From NCBI RefSeq assembly GCF_047496725.1, contig NC_132972.1, forward strand, positions 13,159,001 to 13,223,000: DNA of 64,000 bases, written 5' to 3'. Source of the stretch: Anoplolepis gracilipes (Eukaryota; Arthropoda; Insecta; Hymenoptera; Formicidae). The notes under the pieces were generated by a model. It did not search any database. It was not told the origin of the DNA and was given only the letters and a program-made list of their open reading frames with translations. The first letter of the stretch is position 1; every line of letters begins with the position of its first letter. The translations under genes were made by a program, and so were the position numbers. Shown piece after piece: positions 63,213-64,000 of this stretch.

Positions 63213-64000
63213 GTGCGATACATTCCGCGTTTATCGTGTCCCTTGCGCGTGAAAAATTCTCCCCTATCTTTGAAATATACTCGCCGATTAGACCAAGAGT
63301 GTATTTTTCTTTCCACAGCTTTCTAATTAACTTTGAAATCTCCACGTGAAATTAAATACGCGAAGAAATAAGATTTTATCATTCACTTCCTCTTTGTTAT
63401 TACTTATATTATATCCGCGAGGGATATTCCTCGTGCGTTATCGTACGCGTAATAATCATACCTTTAGTTGTTATATGAATATATGGGTCAAAGTGCGTAA
63501 ATATATGCGGCAATTACCTCTTCACTATGGCGACTGTGTAGACACCGAAGTTACATATTTTTAATTGCACGTGCATTCGCAACGTTATAATGAATACCCT
63601 GTCAAACTTTAACTGATATTAATGCAAAAATAACGGTAATTATTGTGTATTTCTTTCTCGAGGGCATTAATTTTGCTATTAATTTTTTATTTTATAAATG
63701 CTTGTCTCCGGCGTATAAAATGATTTACATTTATTTCATAATTACTTCGTCTTGGATTCATTTTTCTAGAAGAACAGTTTATTTTCTTAAAATACAACAT
63801 GCATTTTTTATCTTTTGAACAGAATTCATATTTACTCTATCGCTTCGGTATAAGTGATTACAGTTATTCGCAAGAACGGTTTTAAACTGACTATAATTCA
63901 ACGATCAATAATTTAACGAAAATAGAAAGACCTTTCAGGTTTAACTGCTGTTATTTATTTCTAATATTTGAGATACAATTTGAAGAGATACATCGAGATT
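63213..64000. other. Non-coding; probable intron start
   Basis: AT-rich. A strong-looking acceptor (TTTTTCTTTCCACAG ending at 63318) is followed by stops in all three frames within 30 bases, so it does not begin a coding exon. Nothing else is recognisable up to the window edge. Confidence 0.5.

Noticed and set aside
63304..63330. Strong-looking splice acceptor ending at 63318
   Set aside because: Stops follow in all three frames within 30 bases, so it cannot open a coding exon. An untranslated exon remains possible but unsupported.
1..64000. CRISPR array, prokaryotic operon, prophage or rRNA
   Set aside because: No regularly spaced repeats with unique spacers, no gene packing, and no rRNA-like sequence. 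The whole window looks eukaryotic.

Overview
This is nuclear DNA from an insect, most likely a hymenopteran and probably an ant. The evidence is compositional: AT-rich sequence broken by short GC-rich, CpG-dense islands a few hundred bases long, abundant (GA)n/(CT)n and (AT)n microsatellites, poly-T runs, and GT-AG splice-type signals. There is no bacterial-style gene packing, no operon, no Shine-Dalgarno pattern, no CRISPR array, no rRNA and no convincing tRNA. I infer the taxon from these features and have not shown it.

Coding content is very low. Most open frames are chance frames in GC islands or microsatellite frames. The few candidates that survive look like first coding exons, and most are on the + strand: an exon at 8244-8371 with good splice signals on both sides; a leader exon ending in ATG directly at a GTAAGT donor (36328); a 90-codon exon at 39223-39492 with regulatory-protein character; and a 31-codon exon at 63120-63212. 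All four leave their open frame at a donor in phase 0. A weaker candidate at 61938-62002 is in phase 2. The simplest reading is the 5' region of one large regulatory gene on the + strand, with several promoters and alternative N-termini spread over about 55 kb and the common exons beyond position 64000. The shared body is not in the window, so I cannot name the gene.

On the - strand there is one compact promoter-like module at 24560-24933 (initiator-like TCAGTC, short leader, Kozak-like ATG, 108 codons, GTAAGT donor) and a possible terminal exon at 17272-17608. Whether they belong together is unknown.

The rest is non-coding: AT-rich stretches with GC islands that may be regulatory, two short DNA-transposon derivatives (MITE-like) with TA target duplications at 43443-43624 and 51022-51419, and a diverged local duplication (50611-50801 and 51618-51858) that flanks the second of these. 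There are also microsatellites, Z-DNA-type alternating tracts, short inverted repeats and several short two-copy duplications. I found no sign of a new enzymatic or defence system. The items most worth following up are the multi-promoter architecture, the start-codon-at-the-donor exon and the diverged GC-rich duplication.
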